Of a DNA stretch of 64,000 nucleotides, positions 22,110-33,500 are shown piece by piece. Positions within the stretch are counted from its first letter, which is position 1. Each line of letters begins with the position of its first letter. The translations under genes were made by a program, and so were the position numbers. The stretch is from Prionace glauca (taxonomy: Eukaryota; Chordata; Chondrichthyes; Carcharhiniformes; Carcharhinidae): the NCBI GenBank assembly GCA_037974335.1, contig CM075760.1, forward strand, positions 59,402,515-59,466,514, written 5' to 3'. A model generated the notes under the pieces. That model searched no databases, was not told where the DNA came from, and saw only the letters and a program-made list of their open reading frames with translations.

Positions 22110-22418
22110 CTGCTTCCTTGTGGATGGATTTTCTTAAAGGAGTCGGCAGATCCTGGTGGTACACCACACAGTAAAACACAACCCCACTCAGCCAGGTTTG
22201 TGTCGAGATGTTTAATTTGCTAACCACGCTGTCAGGATCCTCTCCTGGCTTTCCATAAATCTCTGATTTCAAATACTTCTTATCTCGGATCCAGGACACG
22301 TTGACGCCATAAGGAGCATTGGAAATGATGCAGGTTAAGGTCACGGTCGCCTCCAGTAAGACCTGTTCTATTGGTGGTGGCTGTATCGTTACTGTGGAAT
22401 CATGGCCAAGGGAATGAT
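22110..22418 (-). CDS. IGHM: IgM C3 domain exon
   Basis: The acceptor GCCATTCACAG precedes 22,418 and the donor is GTGAGC at 22,109. Phase 1 on both sides. The domain reads [28 protein letters not shown] (first Cys), [12 protein letters not shown] (core Trp and an N-V-S glycan site), [12 protein letters not shown] (a second glycan site) and [12 protein letters not shown] (second Cys), then ends HKEA. The V-x-H-Q-D-L-P word is typical of the penultimate mu domain. There are no stops and the length (about 103 codons) is normal. Confidence 0.97.
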
Positions 22419-23316
22419 CTGTGAATGGCAAATGAAAATCAACCTAGTTCCCCTTCAGAAGCAGGACAGCAGTCTTCAGACAGAAGGAGACAAAGTCGCC
22501 TTCGAGATATTAATCTCGAAATATAAATTTTAAACTTCTATAGACAATGGCAAACCAACTCGCAATATGAAATTATTCTCTTTATTAAAATATTTTAGCA
22601 GCGGTTTTTGATCCAGCATTGCAGCATTCCCAAACAAATATACCATGTGAACTCAGGAACAAGGTACTGGCAGTTGATTTATAAATAGGACGAATGGACT
22701 TTGCAGCATTCTACTGTGCTGTGACGTGAGTAACAGCCTGATACCAACTGTCTCTTCAAGTCTTACCCGCTGTCTCAAGAAAAATCAAGGCCATTTCACT
22801 CACGATGTTGTTTCAAAATACAAGGGAACACTATTTCCAAGGGAAAAAGTGGCATGGTGTGTTGTCAATGTGTTTGTAACCTTGCACAAGATTATGGGGA
22901 AACAAATTCGAATCTCACCACTACAGATGGTGAAATTTGAATTTAATAAAAATCTACAATTAAAAGTGAAATGATCATCATGAAGCCATTGTTGTAACCG
23001 CCCACCCTGATTCACGAATGCCCTTTAGAAAAGTAAATTTGTTCTCCTTATCTGGCCTGGCATGTGTGTGACTCCAGATCCACAGCAACGTGGTTGACAC
23101 TTAAGTGCCCTCAGGGATGGGAAATAAATGCACATCTCATGAAGGAATAACAAAAAATGCTGTTGGGATGAAATTCTGAATGGGGCAGTGTCCGAATGCA
23201 ACAAACCACATGACAATATCTTAGAAATTGCTCTATGTTTTGTACTAACTTTAATACAACCCTAATTTCTGTTAACATCGGAATGGTATATTTTATTCTC
23301 GGTTTGAGTCTCTTAC
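22419..23316 (-). other. IGHM: Intron between C2 and C3, with an interspersed repeat
   Basis: Most of the lower-numbered part is unannotated. From about 22,870 to 23,135 it holds a minus-strand copy of a repeat that also occurs at 38,200-38,560 and 46,490-46,745 (shared words ATGGTGAAATTT, GAATTTAATAAAAATCT and CCCTTTAGAA). I cannot name its family. Confidence 0.7.
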
Positions 23317-23628
23317 CCAGAGATGCGCTGATGTTCTGACTCTGAGTGAATCCTTGATGAGTGACCTGGCAGGTATAGACCGCTTTGCTGATCCATTCCC
23401 GAGCAGAGACTGTCAGCCGACTGCTGGCCGAGAAGTTCCCGTTCGCTTTCCAGGCGGGAGAAGTGACAATTCCTGAATCCATGGATTCCCCATTCTTCAG
23501 CCACTTCACCGTCATTGACTTTGGGTGGAAATCGATGATCAAACAGACGATGGTTGCAAATTTCCTGCTTCTGATTTCTTCACCTGAACTCACGGTGAGG
23601 ATAACAGTCGGAGGGGTGGGGTCAGGAC
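23317..23628 (-). CDS. IGHM: IgM C2 domain exon
   Basis: The acceptor TTTTCTGAAG precedes 23,628 and the donor is GTAAGA at 23,316. The joint with C1 makes C-P-D-P-T-P. The domain has [24 protein letters not shown] (first Cys), [10 protein letters not shown] (core Trp), [12 protein letters not shown] (an N-F-S glycan site), [11 protein letters not shown] (second Cys) and QNISASLG (another glycan site). Phase 1 at both ends, about 104 codons, fully open. Confidence 0.97.
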
Positions 23629-23837
23629 CTTCAGAAAACACACATTAGTCATTTCCTGCAGAAGATGTGGGTCAATTAAACTTTTGTCTTCATTAGTAAC
23701 TCGTTTGCAGTCAATAGACACTAACTGGGACAATCCATGGGTCCAGGTTATGCACATCTATTTAAATGAGTTATAACCAAGGCCCTACACAGGTTTTCCA
23801 CAGCGTTTCTGTTTTAAGCAAGCTACACAACACTTAC

Positions 23838-24137
23838 ATTGCATTTCAATGCTCTTGACTGTGCCGCTGTGTCGAACCTCACAGTCAATTCTGGGGCATT
23901 CTCCCGCTGAGTCGGTGATGGTTAACTGGCTGCTCAGGATGTAGGTTCCCTTCGTGTTTCTCACTGATGGGTAAGTCTTAAACCCAGTGGTGATCTGTTG
24001 CCCATTTTTCTTCCAGGTCAGTTTGGAGACATCTGGAGAGTAATCCATCGCCAAACAGCCGTAGGTGACGGAGCCATCGGAGTTGTGTTGCTGACAGGAG
24101 GAGACTAGGCTGTATAGAGTGGGCGGAGATGGTGTCG
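23838..24137 (-). CDS. IGHM: IgM C1 domain exon
   Basis: The acceptor TTCTTTCCCAG precedes 24,137 and the donor is GTAAGTG at 23,837. With the last base of JH it reads [15 protein letters not shown]. The rest has [15 protein letters not shown] (first domain Cys), [10 protein letters not shown] (core Trp), [12 protein letters not shown], the A-G-E-C-P word and [10 protein letters not shown] (second domain Cys). The early S-S-C and the A-G-E-C cysteines lie outside the core pair and are candidates for the light-chain bond. C1 is the domain that pairs with CL. Sequence and length (100 codons) fit shark mu C1. The gap to JH is about 10.3 kb. Confidence 0.97.
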
Positions 24138-25228
24138 CTGGGAAAGAATAGGCGATTGATTCTCATTTGTATTTATGAAGTCATCAAACATACTGTTACA
24201 AATATGTTGCTATATTAGACATAGCTCTTGATGTTAAAGGGGTGAAGGGATATGAGTAGTAGGTATGATCAAGTATTGACGAGCTCTGACCAAGAGTGGC
24301 AGACTAGTCTCAAAGGGCTGAATGGCCTACTCCAGCTGCTGTTTTCTATGCTTCTATCTCGAACATTGATTAGAATTATGAACTTATCCTAATATTTCCC
24401 GCTTAAAACCTACATCCACTTCTGAGATTATGTTACTTCTATCATCTGGGAATCGCCATCTCTGTAGAAACTCATATCCCTGTTTCCACTTCTATCAAAT
24501 TAGGAAGGAAAAACAAAAATTCTGATAGTCTCAAAATTACATATCATTCATTGGATTAACAGAGAAGAGCAAAGATTTTCTCCATTATTGTAGCCGCTAT
24601 TTATTCCTCAACAACAGCACTTTGTGATGAAGAACTTGTCTCTTCATTCATATCATCCACTCACCTGATGAGGGAGCTCCAAAAGTTCGCGATTCCAAAT
24701 AAACCCATTGACTTTAACCTGGTGTTGTGAGAATCCTTACTCTGCCCACACCAACCTAACGCCAGCATCCCCACACTAGTTTTGGAAATTGCCTGTGTTC
24801 AAACTGATTGATGCCCCTTCCTCTCTCCAACTCACTGCCTCTCCCTCCACAAAACGAAAATTAGTGACTTTGCGTCAAAAATACCTACGGAATTGAATAC
24901 TTATTGAATGATCAGAAAACTCAAAATGTGATTACAAATTCAAATAAATGCAACATTGACTAATTGAAGGATAAGAGAGGGGATTAAGGGTTATGGGGAG
25001 AAAGCAGGAAAGTAGAATTGAGCAGCGACAGATCAGCCATGATCTTATTGAATGGCGGGGCAGGCTCGAAGGGCTAGATGGCGTACTCCTGCTCCTATTT
25101 CTTATGTTCTTATGTTCTTATACATTAACAGTAAGAGTTGGCCATTCGGGCCCTGAAGTCTCCTCCATCATTCACTGAGATTACACATGAACTGATTGTG
25201 GTGCTAGCTCTATTTTGAAACTCCTCAC
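24138..25228 (-). other. IGHM: J-C intron, C1-proximal part with two CR1 tails
   Basis: Plus-strand CR1 3' tails lie at about 24,225-24,360 (AGGGCTGAATGGCCTACTCC) and about 24,960-25,125 (GGCGGGGCAGGCTCGAAGG, then TTATGTTCT repeats). The rest is unannotated. Confidence 0.8.
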
Positions 25229-25229
25229 T

Positions 25230-25850
25230 TCGCCCGTCCGTCAGCACTCTCTGCCCATTTTCCCCGGCTCTTTGCTCTTTCCCCTGGCTCTCTGCCTTTA
25301 GCAGTGGCTCTTTTCCCGTTGCATCCAGCTCTCTGTATTTCCAACTGACTCCCTACTCTTCCTTCCAGCTCTATGCCCTCTCCTCCGGCTTCCTGCTCTT
25401 TCTCTCAGCCCCCTACTCTTTCCTCCAGCTCTATGCCGTCTGTCCTTGCGGCCTACCCTCTTTCTCCTTTCCCCCAATTCTCTGCCCTTTCCCCCGACTC
25501 TCTTGCCCTTTCTTCTGGGCTCTCTCTCCTTTCCCATGGCTCCCTGTCATTTCCCTTGGCTCTCTGCTCTTCCTCCTGCCTCCCTTCTTCGTGCCTCCTT
25601 GAACTTTCTCCTGGCACTCCCCCCTTTCCCTGGCCTCTCTGCACTTTCTCCCATCTCTCTGCCTTTTCCCCAGCTCTCTGCCCTCTCCCACGGCTGTGTG
25701 CCCTTTCCCCTGGCTCTCTGCCCTTCCCCTTCCCCCCGGCTATCTGCCCTTTCCCACGCCTCCTGTTGTCCCCTGGCTCTTTGCCATTGTCTCTGGCCCC
25801 GAGCCCCCAGCGATTCCCTCCAGCGCTCTGCATTCCCAGGGCAGCCCCCA
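25230..25850 (-). repeat. G-rich degenerate tandem repeat upstream of C1 (switch-like)
   Basis: On the minus (sense) strand this is a purine-rich array with a loose 20-22 bp period around AGAGCCAGGGGAAAGGGC and AGAGAGCTGGGGAAAAGG. About four AGCT motifs are present (for example near 25,326, 25,367, 25,427 and 25,671). The G-rich strand is the non-template strand for IgM transcription. Its position, 1.1-1.7 kb 5' of C1, corresponds to that of mammalian S-mu. The composition is seen directly, and a switch role is only inferred. Open frames across it on both strands are low-complexity (Pro/Ser or Arg/Gly/Glu) and not genes. Confidence 0.9.
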
Positions 25851-25914
25851 CATTTAAACACCAAATTGCCGCTTGAGATCTGTGTTCTCTCTTGTTGCAG
25901 ACCTCCCCACACAG

Positions 25915-26756
25915 ATTCAGTGAGTGTGAATGAAAGAATGTGAATGCGTGAGGACGAGTGGTTGAATGAGTGAGAGTGGATGAGTGATGACGTTTGAGTG
26001 ACAGCAGGTGGATAAGTTAGGGTGAATGAGTGAAGTTCCATGACTAAGGATGAGTGATTGAGGAGAAGAGTGGGTAAGGGTGAGACAGCATGAGTAAATG
26101 AGGGTGTGTGAAAGACGGTGGGAGAGTGAAGTCTGAATGTGTGAGTGAAGGTGACTGAGTGAGTGTTGGTAAGCGAGAATGGAAGAATGAGGGAGAATGA
26201 GTGAGTGCGTGAACGTTAGTGAAGGTGGCTGCGTGAGTGAGTGAATGAAGGTGAAGGAGTGAATGTGACTGAGTAAGTGAAGTTGTGAGAGTGAGTGAGT
26301 CAAGATGTGTTATCGAGGGTGGTGTGTGAGAGTGCGGTGAGTGGCTGAGTGAGTGAAGGTGTTTGAGTGAGGGTGAGTGATTGAGGATGTGTGGTTAAGG
26401 TGGGTAAAGTTGAGTGATGGTGAATATGTGAGGTTGTGTGTGTGAATGTAGGTGTGGGAGTCTGAGAGGGATTCGATGTGTGAAGTGGCATAAGTGACAG
26501 AGAGAGGGTGATTGAGCTTGAGCGTACGGAGGTGAGTCTGGATGAGTGAGGGGGGATAAATAGGGAGAGTAATTGAGAGTGAGTGAGAGTGAGTGAGACT
26601 GGGTGAGTGAGGATGGGTAAGTGGGGTGAGTGAATGAAAGTATGAGTGTTGGTGAGTGACGAGGTTCTGATGAGTGACTGTGGGTTAGTGAGTGAGGTTG
26701 CATGAGTGATGGTGTGTGAGTGTGGGTGGTTGAGTGACAGTGAGTGAATGAGTGTT
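25915..26756. repeat. GAGTGA-type degenerate satellite, first part
   Basis: The plus strand is dominated by GTGAGTGAGTGA words with a period of 4-8 bp and many variants. It continues at 27,190 after an inserted CR1, so 25,915-27,845 was one array. It lies in the J-C intron, with the C-rich strand as sense. Confidence 0.95.
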
Positions 26757-27190
26757 AGAACATAGAACATAGAACATAGAACATTACAGCGCAGAACAGG
26801 CCCTTCGGCCCACGATGTTGCGCCGACCAGTTACAAAACAATGACCCACTAGCCTAAACCAATCCCTTTTCATCCATAAACCTATCCACAGATCTTTTAA
26901 ACGCCCCCAAACTAGGTGCATTTACAACTGCAGCTGGCAGGGCATTCCAGTCCCTCACCACCCTCTGGGTAAAGAACCTACCCCTGACATCTGTCCTATA
27001 ACTACCCCCCCTTAATTTAAAATCGTGCCCCCTCGTGCTAGCTTTCTCCATCCTAGGAAAAAGGCTATCACTATCTACCCTGTCTAAACCTCTAATCATC
27101 TTATATGTTTCAATGAGATCCCCTCTTAGCCGCCTTCTTTCCAGCGAAAACAACCCCAAATCTCTCAATCTCTCCTCATAGGATCTCCTG
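26757..27190 (-). repeat. CR1-like LINE 3' end inserted in the satellite
   Basis: The minus strand reads MRDLGLFSLERRRLRGDLIE, FPRMEKASTRGHDFKLRGG and FFTQRVVRDWNALP, followed by a 3' tail with repeated ATGTTCT (26,757-26,785). The visible ORF2 C-terminus is intact over about 105 codons, so the copy is young. It is the same ATGTTCT-tailed subfamily as 59,405-60,310. Confidence 0.93.
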
Positions 27191-27845
27191 TTAACGAGTG
27201 ATTGTATGTGAGGGTGAGTGAGTGTGAGTGAATGAATGTGGGTGAGTGAGTAAGGTGTGAGAGTGAGTCATTGAGCGTGAGTGAGTGAATGTGACTGAGC
27301 AAGTGAGGGTGTGAGGATGCGTGATTCAGGGTGTATGACTGAGGTTGAATGAGTGAGGTTGAATAAGTGTGGGTGAGTGAGTGAGGATGGATGAGAGTGA
27401 GTGCACGAATATGAGTGAATGATTGTGAGTGAGTGAGCGTGTGAGTGATTCAGGGTGAGTGAGGATCAGTGAGTTTCTGAGGGTGAGTGCGTGAGTTTGA
27501 ATGTGAGAGGGTGAGTGTGTAGAGTGGATGAGTGAGCAAGGGTGAGTGAGTGCGGGTGAGTGAGTAAGTGTCAGTGATTGAGTGAGGGTGAGCGAGTGAG
27601 TGGGATGAGTGAGTGGGGATGTGTGAGTGGGGATGAGTGAGTGAGGATGAGTGAGTGAGGATGAGTGAGTGGAGATGAGTGAGTGGAGATGAGTGTGTGA
27701 GGGTGAGTGAGTGACGGTGAGTGAGTGAGAGTGTGTCAGCAAGGGAAGGTGGGTAAATGAGGGTCAGTGAGGGAAGTTCTTTGAATGAGGATGAGAGATT
27801 GAGGGTGAGTGAGTAACTGTGGGTGAGGGTGAGAGAGTCAGTGAG
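27190..27845. repeat. GAGTGA-type degenerate satellite, second part
   Basis: Continuation of the array at 25,915-26,756. A more regular stretch near 27,600-27,720 has repeated GGATGAGTGAGTG and GGAGATGAGTGAGTG units. Confidence 0.95.
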
Positions 27846-28445
27846 CCACCTCCTCCTCTCCCTCTCCATCGATCTTTTCCCGATTCTCTCCATTGATCAG
27901 CTTTCAGTAACAGGGCTGTGTAAAGTCAGGAATCAGTGTAGATCACCGGGCAGCTGCTTTAATGTCGGGGCCTTTCTTTCAGAAACACGGATCAGTGAAC
28001 AAATAGACAGACTGAGGGAGCTGGAAGGGAAGCTTCCAGCAATACTAGGGTCACACAGGAATCAAACACCAAGTTTACACCAGTATTGGGGAGCCAGGCG
28101 GACTTAGTCTTAGCAAAGTTCCTCTTTATTGATTGTGTCTTTGTGTCCAGTGTAACACATGGAAATCCCTACTTCTGACCTCATGTTGGATGAAATGTGC
28201 CATTGATGAAGCAATAGAAGATTGTTGGTCCCAGAACAGCCCCCTGCCGAACTCCTACAGTGATACCTCAACTTAGATGTTTGACCTCCAACAACAAATA
28301 CCATCTTGCTTTGTGCTAAATATGACTCCAAACAGAGAAGAATTTCCCGCCGAAACTTATCCATTTGAGTTTACTTGGGCCCCTCACTCCCACCCTCATT
28401 CAAATGTTACCACGGGGGTGTGGGGGGGGGGGGGCGGGGGGCGGG
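27846..28445. other. J-C intron segment with a repeat fragment and a G-run
   Basis: From about 28,200 to 28,380 there is a fragment of an interspersed repeat (TGTTGGTCCCAGAACAGCCC, ACCTCCAACAACAAATACCA) that I cannot name. A run of about 20 G residues broken by C lies at 28,417-28,446, just before a SINE. Confidence 0.65.
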
Positions 28446-28757
28446 GTGGCACGGTGGCACAGTGATTCACTGCTGCCTCACAGTTCAATTCCCGAATTGT
28501 GTCATTGTGTATGGAGTTAGTAAGTTCACCCCGTGTCTGCTTGGATATCTTTCGGGTGCTCCGGTTTCCTTCCACAGTCCAAAGATGTGTGGGTTCAGTG
28601 GATTGGCCATGCTAAGTTGCCCCTTCGTTTCAGGGGGACTAGTTAGAGTAAATAGACGTGGTTATGGGGATAGGGCTTTGGTGGGATTGCTGTTGATGCA
28701 GTCCCGATGGGCTGAATGGCCTCCTTAACCACTGTAGGATCCTATGATTCTATTCAA
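28446..28757 (+). mobile_element. tRNA-derived SINE in the J-C intron
   Basis: Begins GGTGGCACGGTGGCACAGTG and ends CCACTGTAGGATCCTATGA. It is the same family as 2,503 and is preceded by a G-rich run. Confidence 0.87.
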
Positions 28758-29065
28758 TGATGTCAAGGACAGTCACTCTGGCGTATGTGAGATGGAAAGT
28801 GTGTGAGAGGATGTTTGGGAGTGTGTGTGAGAGAGAGGGAGAGAATGTATGTGTCAGGGTACCTGTGGGTGACAGACTGCGTTTGCACGTGTGCGAGACG
28901 GTGGGCTGCGTTTGCAAGAGGGGAGAGTATGCCTATTGGAAAGCAAAATAATATGCTCATGAGTGTGTCGAAGTGTGCACGGGATTGCATGTGAGTGAGA
29001 AAGATGTGTGCAATGTGTGTGGATGATAGGAGAAATGTGTTTCTTTGTGTGTGTGAGTACGCGCA

Positions 29066-29104
<39 letters not shown>

Positions 29105-29260
29105 CAGAGAGAGAGTTTTCATGTGTGAAAGAGGGACGTTGTGTGTGAGAGGGAGTCAGACACGAGTACCTTTGCACCTGTGTGAGACAGTGATCTGTGT
29201 GTCCGAGAGAGTGTGCGTGAGAGAAAGGATATGTGAGATAGAGAATGTGTGTGTGGGTGT

Positions 29261-29302
<42 letters not shown>

Positions 29303-30520
29303 GTGTGTGTGTGTGTGTGAGAGAGAGAGAGCGAGCGTGTGTTTGAAGACTTATACTTTATGTGTGTGAGAGTGTGTCTCTGTTCTTCAAAGTATGTGTG
29401 TGTGCGTGTGCGTCTGTGGAGGGGCGGGGAGAGTGTGTGTGAGCGAGAAAAAGTGTGAAAGTTAGAGTGGATGTGTGAGTCTGTGTTAGTGAAATAATTG
29501 TTGAGAGAACATGTGCCTGTGATAGGTGGAGTGTTTAAGAGAGATACATTGTGTTAACATTTGTGTTCCTGTGTGGGAGACGGAGAGACTGTGTGCGTGT
29601 GAGAGAGATGATGTTTTGTGAGAGTGTTTGAGAACAAGATTGTGCATGTGTGAGACAATGCGTAAGGGAGTGAGCGTGTGAAAGATAAATATGTGCCTGT
29701 GTGAGTGAATGCGTCTGCAAATGTTCGTATGAGAGAGAGAGCATGTGAATGAGTGTGAGACGGAGTGAGAGTAAGGAAATGAGAACGTGAGAGGGGTAGT
29801 GCGTGTGCGTGTGTGCGTGTGTGTATGTGTGTGCGTGTGTGTGTGTGAGAGAGAGAGAGAGACAGAGAGAGACGGAAGATTAGTGCGCGAGACTGTGCTT
29901 ATGTGAGAGATTGTGTCTGTGTGTAAGAGTGTGTATTAGAGTGTGTGCATGGGTCTATATTTGTGAGAGATCGTGAGAGAGCAACTATGTGAGAGCAAGA
30001 ATGCATAGGTGCGAGATAGTGTGTGCAAGAGAGATGGAAATGTTTGCGAGCATGTGTGTGTGTGAGAGAGAGAGAGAGATGCGTGTGCAAGAGGAATTGT
30101 GAGAGAGTGTGTATGTGATTAACTGTGAGACAACAGCGTGAGTGACAGAGTGCGGGAGACAGAGTGCGTGTTTGAGACCGTGAGACTGTGCTTATGTGAG
30201 TGTGTGTGTCTGCATGTGAGAGAAAATGTATGTGGGGGTTTTGCGTATGAGTGCTTTGGTGTATGAGGGTATGAGAGACTGACTGAGAGAGCGAGAGTAT
30301 GTCAGTATTTGTAACTGAGAGATTGTATGTAGAACGTGAGAGAAAGAGAATGCGTATGGGTGCGTGAGAGAGATCGTACCAGAGAGAAAGGAAGTGTGCG
30401 TATGTACGTGTGCATTTGTGGGAGAATGTGAGTGTGCATGTGTGTATTTATGTGTGTGAGAGCGTGTGATGTGTGCAAGTCTCTATCTGGCTGATTCAGT
30501 CTGGAAAAGCACACTCACTC
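28758..30520. repeat. TG / GAGA degenerate simple-sequence tract
   Basis: The plus strand is built of GTGTGTGAGAGAGA words, with pure (TG)n near 29,073-29,102 and 29,258-29,300 and (GA)n near 29,845 and 30,065. It lies in the J-C intron. The open reading frames are Cys/Val- or His/Thr-rich artefacts. Confidence 0.95.
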
Positions 30521-33500
30521 CACGCGTACTCACCCACACACAGCAAGTGCGAGTGACAAGTGAGCACAATACGGACTGCGGGCCAAGGGTTGGAAAACAT
30601 TGTAATCTTTCATAAGTCAGTCACAATTGGACAATTTCCTCTTTTCTCAATGAGTGAGTCATGTAAAATCTTACGAAATTTGACGCAATCCAGGGCAAAA
30701 CCATCCACGAGATAACCCGCCCCCTCATTCACCCTATTCACTCTCTCCATCACCTACAAGCAGTGTCAGCTTTGTGTATGATATACAACATGCACTGCAG
30801 CAACTCACCAAGGCTCTACAGAATACACTGTCCAAACCCGCTGCATTTATATCCTAACAGGGCAAGGGCGGCAGCCACATATGAACGCTATCATCTGTTC
30901 AATGTCCCTAATAGAGATGCAGTGACACAGTAACAGTTCAATGTCTCTAACAGAGATGCAGAGATACAGTAAGAATTAAACAAACCAGGAAACATTGGCA
31001 TGGAAAATCGTTACCTGATTCGATCTAATTTTTTAATTAAATGTAATCAACAAAATAATCAAGGCAAAACATTTTAACGAGCTGAGCTTAGCTGAGTAAA
31101 GAAATGTTTTGTTTTTGAATTCATTTTGATATAATTAAATATTCTCTAACACTATTTTGCACGCTATTGCAATACTCAGGGTCTGTTGTTTTGAATTAAT
31201 CAGTACCAATATTATATTTTAAGTTATTTTTAACTGCCAGTTAGCTGTCCTGTCAGCTGATTTGTACTCTAAAATAAAATTAGTTTTCAATCATTCAAAA
31301 CGTGTTCTGCCTCAAACATTGTTAAATAATTAGGTCATAATTAAATCTTAGACAATGTTAAACGATAATTTCAAATTACTGAATGGAAACATTCAGACAT
31401 CTGTCATTCATTTACTTAAATCGAATCCCATTGTAGTATTTTACTTTTTCACTTTTACTATAAATGTCTTATTATAACCAACAAACGTGTTAAAAATGCA
31501 TACTTCTGAGTTTGTACGCCCTGGCCGTTTGAAATCAATAATACTGCTTCCTAGGTTTAATAATTTAGACCACCCATATAACTCCATCACTGAACACATT
31601 GTTTAATTAAAGAAGATCTGAATTGAACAGTGCAAACACAAAGAGGACAATTAATTCAAATCCTCTGTAACATTAAAAACACGATGCAGAATATAAATCT
31701 CGGCCTTTCCTTCATTATAATATTTAATAAGAATTAAACGTAAGATTCAGATAGTATGAATCCTTCCATTCTGTCATTTATTCTTCCTATAATTCTATTC
31801 TGTGTTTAGCATTAATGGGAGACATGATTTTATTATTAAGTGCAGAGCTAATATTATTTTTATAATATTTATAATATCATAATATTTTTATATAAAGTAA
31901 TCTTTTTGAATTTCAAGCATTTATTGATCAATCTCTAGCCAGTTTCTGTTGACACTTTACAACAATTCAAACACAATCATGGAAACAATTTTGCTTCAGT
32001 GTCAGCGAATACCACCTGTCAGAAAACTCTGTTCACTCTGCCAAATTTTTACGAACTGTTTGATTCTAATTGATCAACGGTCAAATCACAACAATAAAAA
32101 AAATCAATAAGCATTTTAAATTAACCTGATGTTCATTTTAAAACTTCCTTTGCCTTTTTAACTATCTCTCCCTGTCTGTCTCAAATCCCAAAAACTGGGC
32201 AACAATGTATTTTTTTCTGAAAATGAGCACAACAGATATAACGGATTCGGGGTAGTGTAATGTCCCTAACAGAGATACAGTGAATTGTAATTCATGATTT
32301 ATTTTAATATGTAAGCACCAGTTAACATGAATAAGATTCCCTAACATATATTTATTTTATTTTCCCGAAACCTGTTTGCTTTATCCCTACAAGAATGTTC
32401 AAACGCAGTTTTATTTTCATTTAGGCAGGAGCGCTCAGTATCACTATGTTGAAATATTGTAGAAACAATTGAGAAACACGAAGCCATTTCACAAATTTTG
32501 AGATGAAATTAGTAATTAATTATCTCGGTATCTAATTTTAAAAATACTTGGAAAGAATAATCTGGCTGCGAATGCATAGAAAAAGAATGCAATAATCGGA
32601 TACAAAAATTGCCAAAAAGCAACGTCTTATTCTGCAAAACTCATATTCCAGTGAATGCGAACTTAATCTGGAATTTCACGATTAATGCAAAATATCTTGT
32701 TCAAATGAGGGCTGCTGTGAAAACAGCAGGTTATCATTGAAATAGCTTCTGGAATTGTCACAAAATATTTCCAGTCTGGAGAATTTTCTGGTCATGTTAA
32801 TTGTGTGAAAGCACAACAGAAATATTAAAGGGGATTACTGCTAAATTATAAATATGAAACAATCTTAGGTGAATATGGAGTTATATTAGCGATTAATAAT
32901 TGGTTGATTTACATTACTTTTACTATTAAACTTGTTAATGAGAAGTTTGTGATTGCAGCAACGACTTAGTGTCCGAATGAGCCTTGTAAGTCATGATGTA
33001 CTTGAACTTGTATATGTTGGTTAAAATTTATTAAAATGCTGTGATTGTTTTAGTATTTTTCTCCCAAAACCTGCTTGTTATCTCCCTGCAAGGATTTTCA
33101 AACTCAAAGATTGTTTCCATTCAATCAGAAAACGTCTAAGCTCTCAATGACACCGAGTTTAAACAACGCAAAAATAATGCTGCAAAATCAAATCATTTCA
33201 CAAATTTTAAACATTCATAGTGACCAAACCACAGAATCCCCTCATCAGAAACACAATAAAGAAACATCAATGGCGGAAAATTATCTATTCAACAGAATCA
33301 AATGTAACATTGCAAAAAAAATTCTCAATATCGGATCTACCAAACCAGTTCTTAACCAATTATTAAACTAAACAGAAATCTGGAATAATAGCAATAGCAT
33401 TGCGAGGAGGTGGAATATGCCCAACTAATTAGTGTTTAAATTTTATTACATTTTATTCATCTTGGGTCACATTTCAAACATATTTAAACATTTGGATGGT

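Noticed and set aside
21226-24137. Assignment of the C exons to IgW or IgNAR
   Set aside because: There are exactly four C exons, a mu-type tail with penultimate Cys, and a W-T-T-A-S-T-F membrane segment ending K-V-K. IgW and IgNAR have more C domains or a different V.
25373-26041. Overlapping long open frames on both strands (Pro/Ser/Leu-rich and Arg/Gly/Glu-rich)
   Set aside because: They follow from the G-rich/C-rich tandem array and carry no domain. They lie inside the IgM J-C intron.
25917-27893. His/Ser/Thr-Leu-rich open frames over the GAGTGA satellite
   Set aside because: Low-complexity translations of a simple repeat, with all-frame openness and no start or splice context.
28757-30514. 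Cys/Val- and His/Thr-rich open frames
   Set aside because: Artefacts of (TG)n and (GA)n runs.
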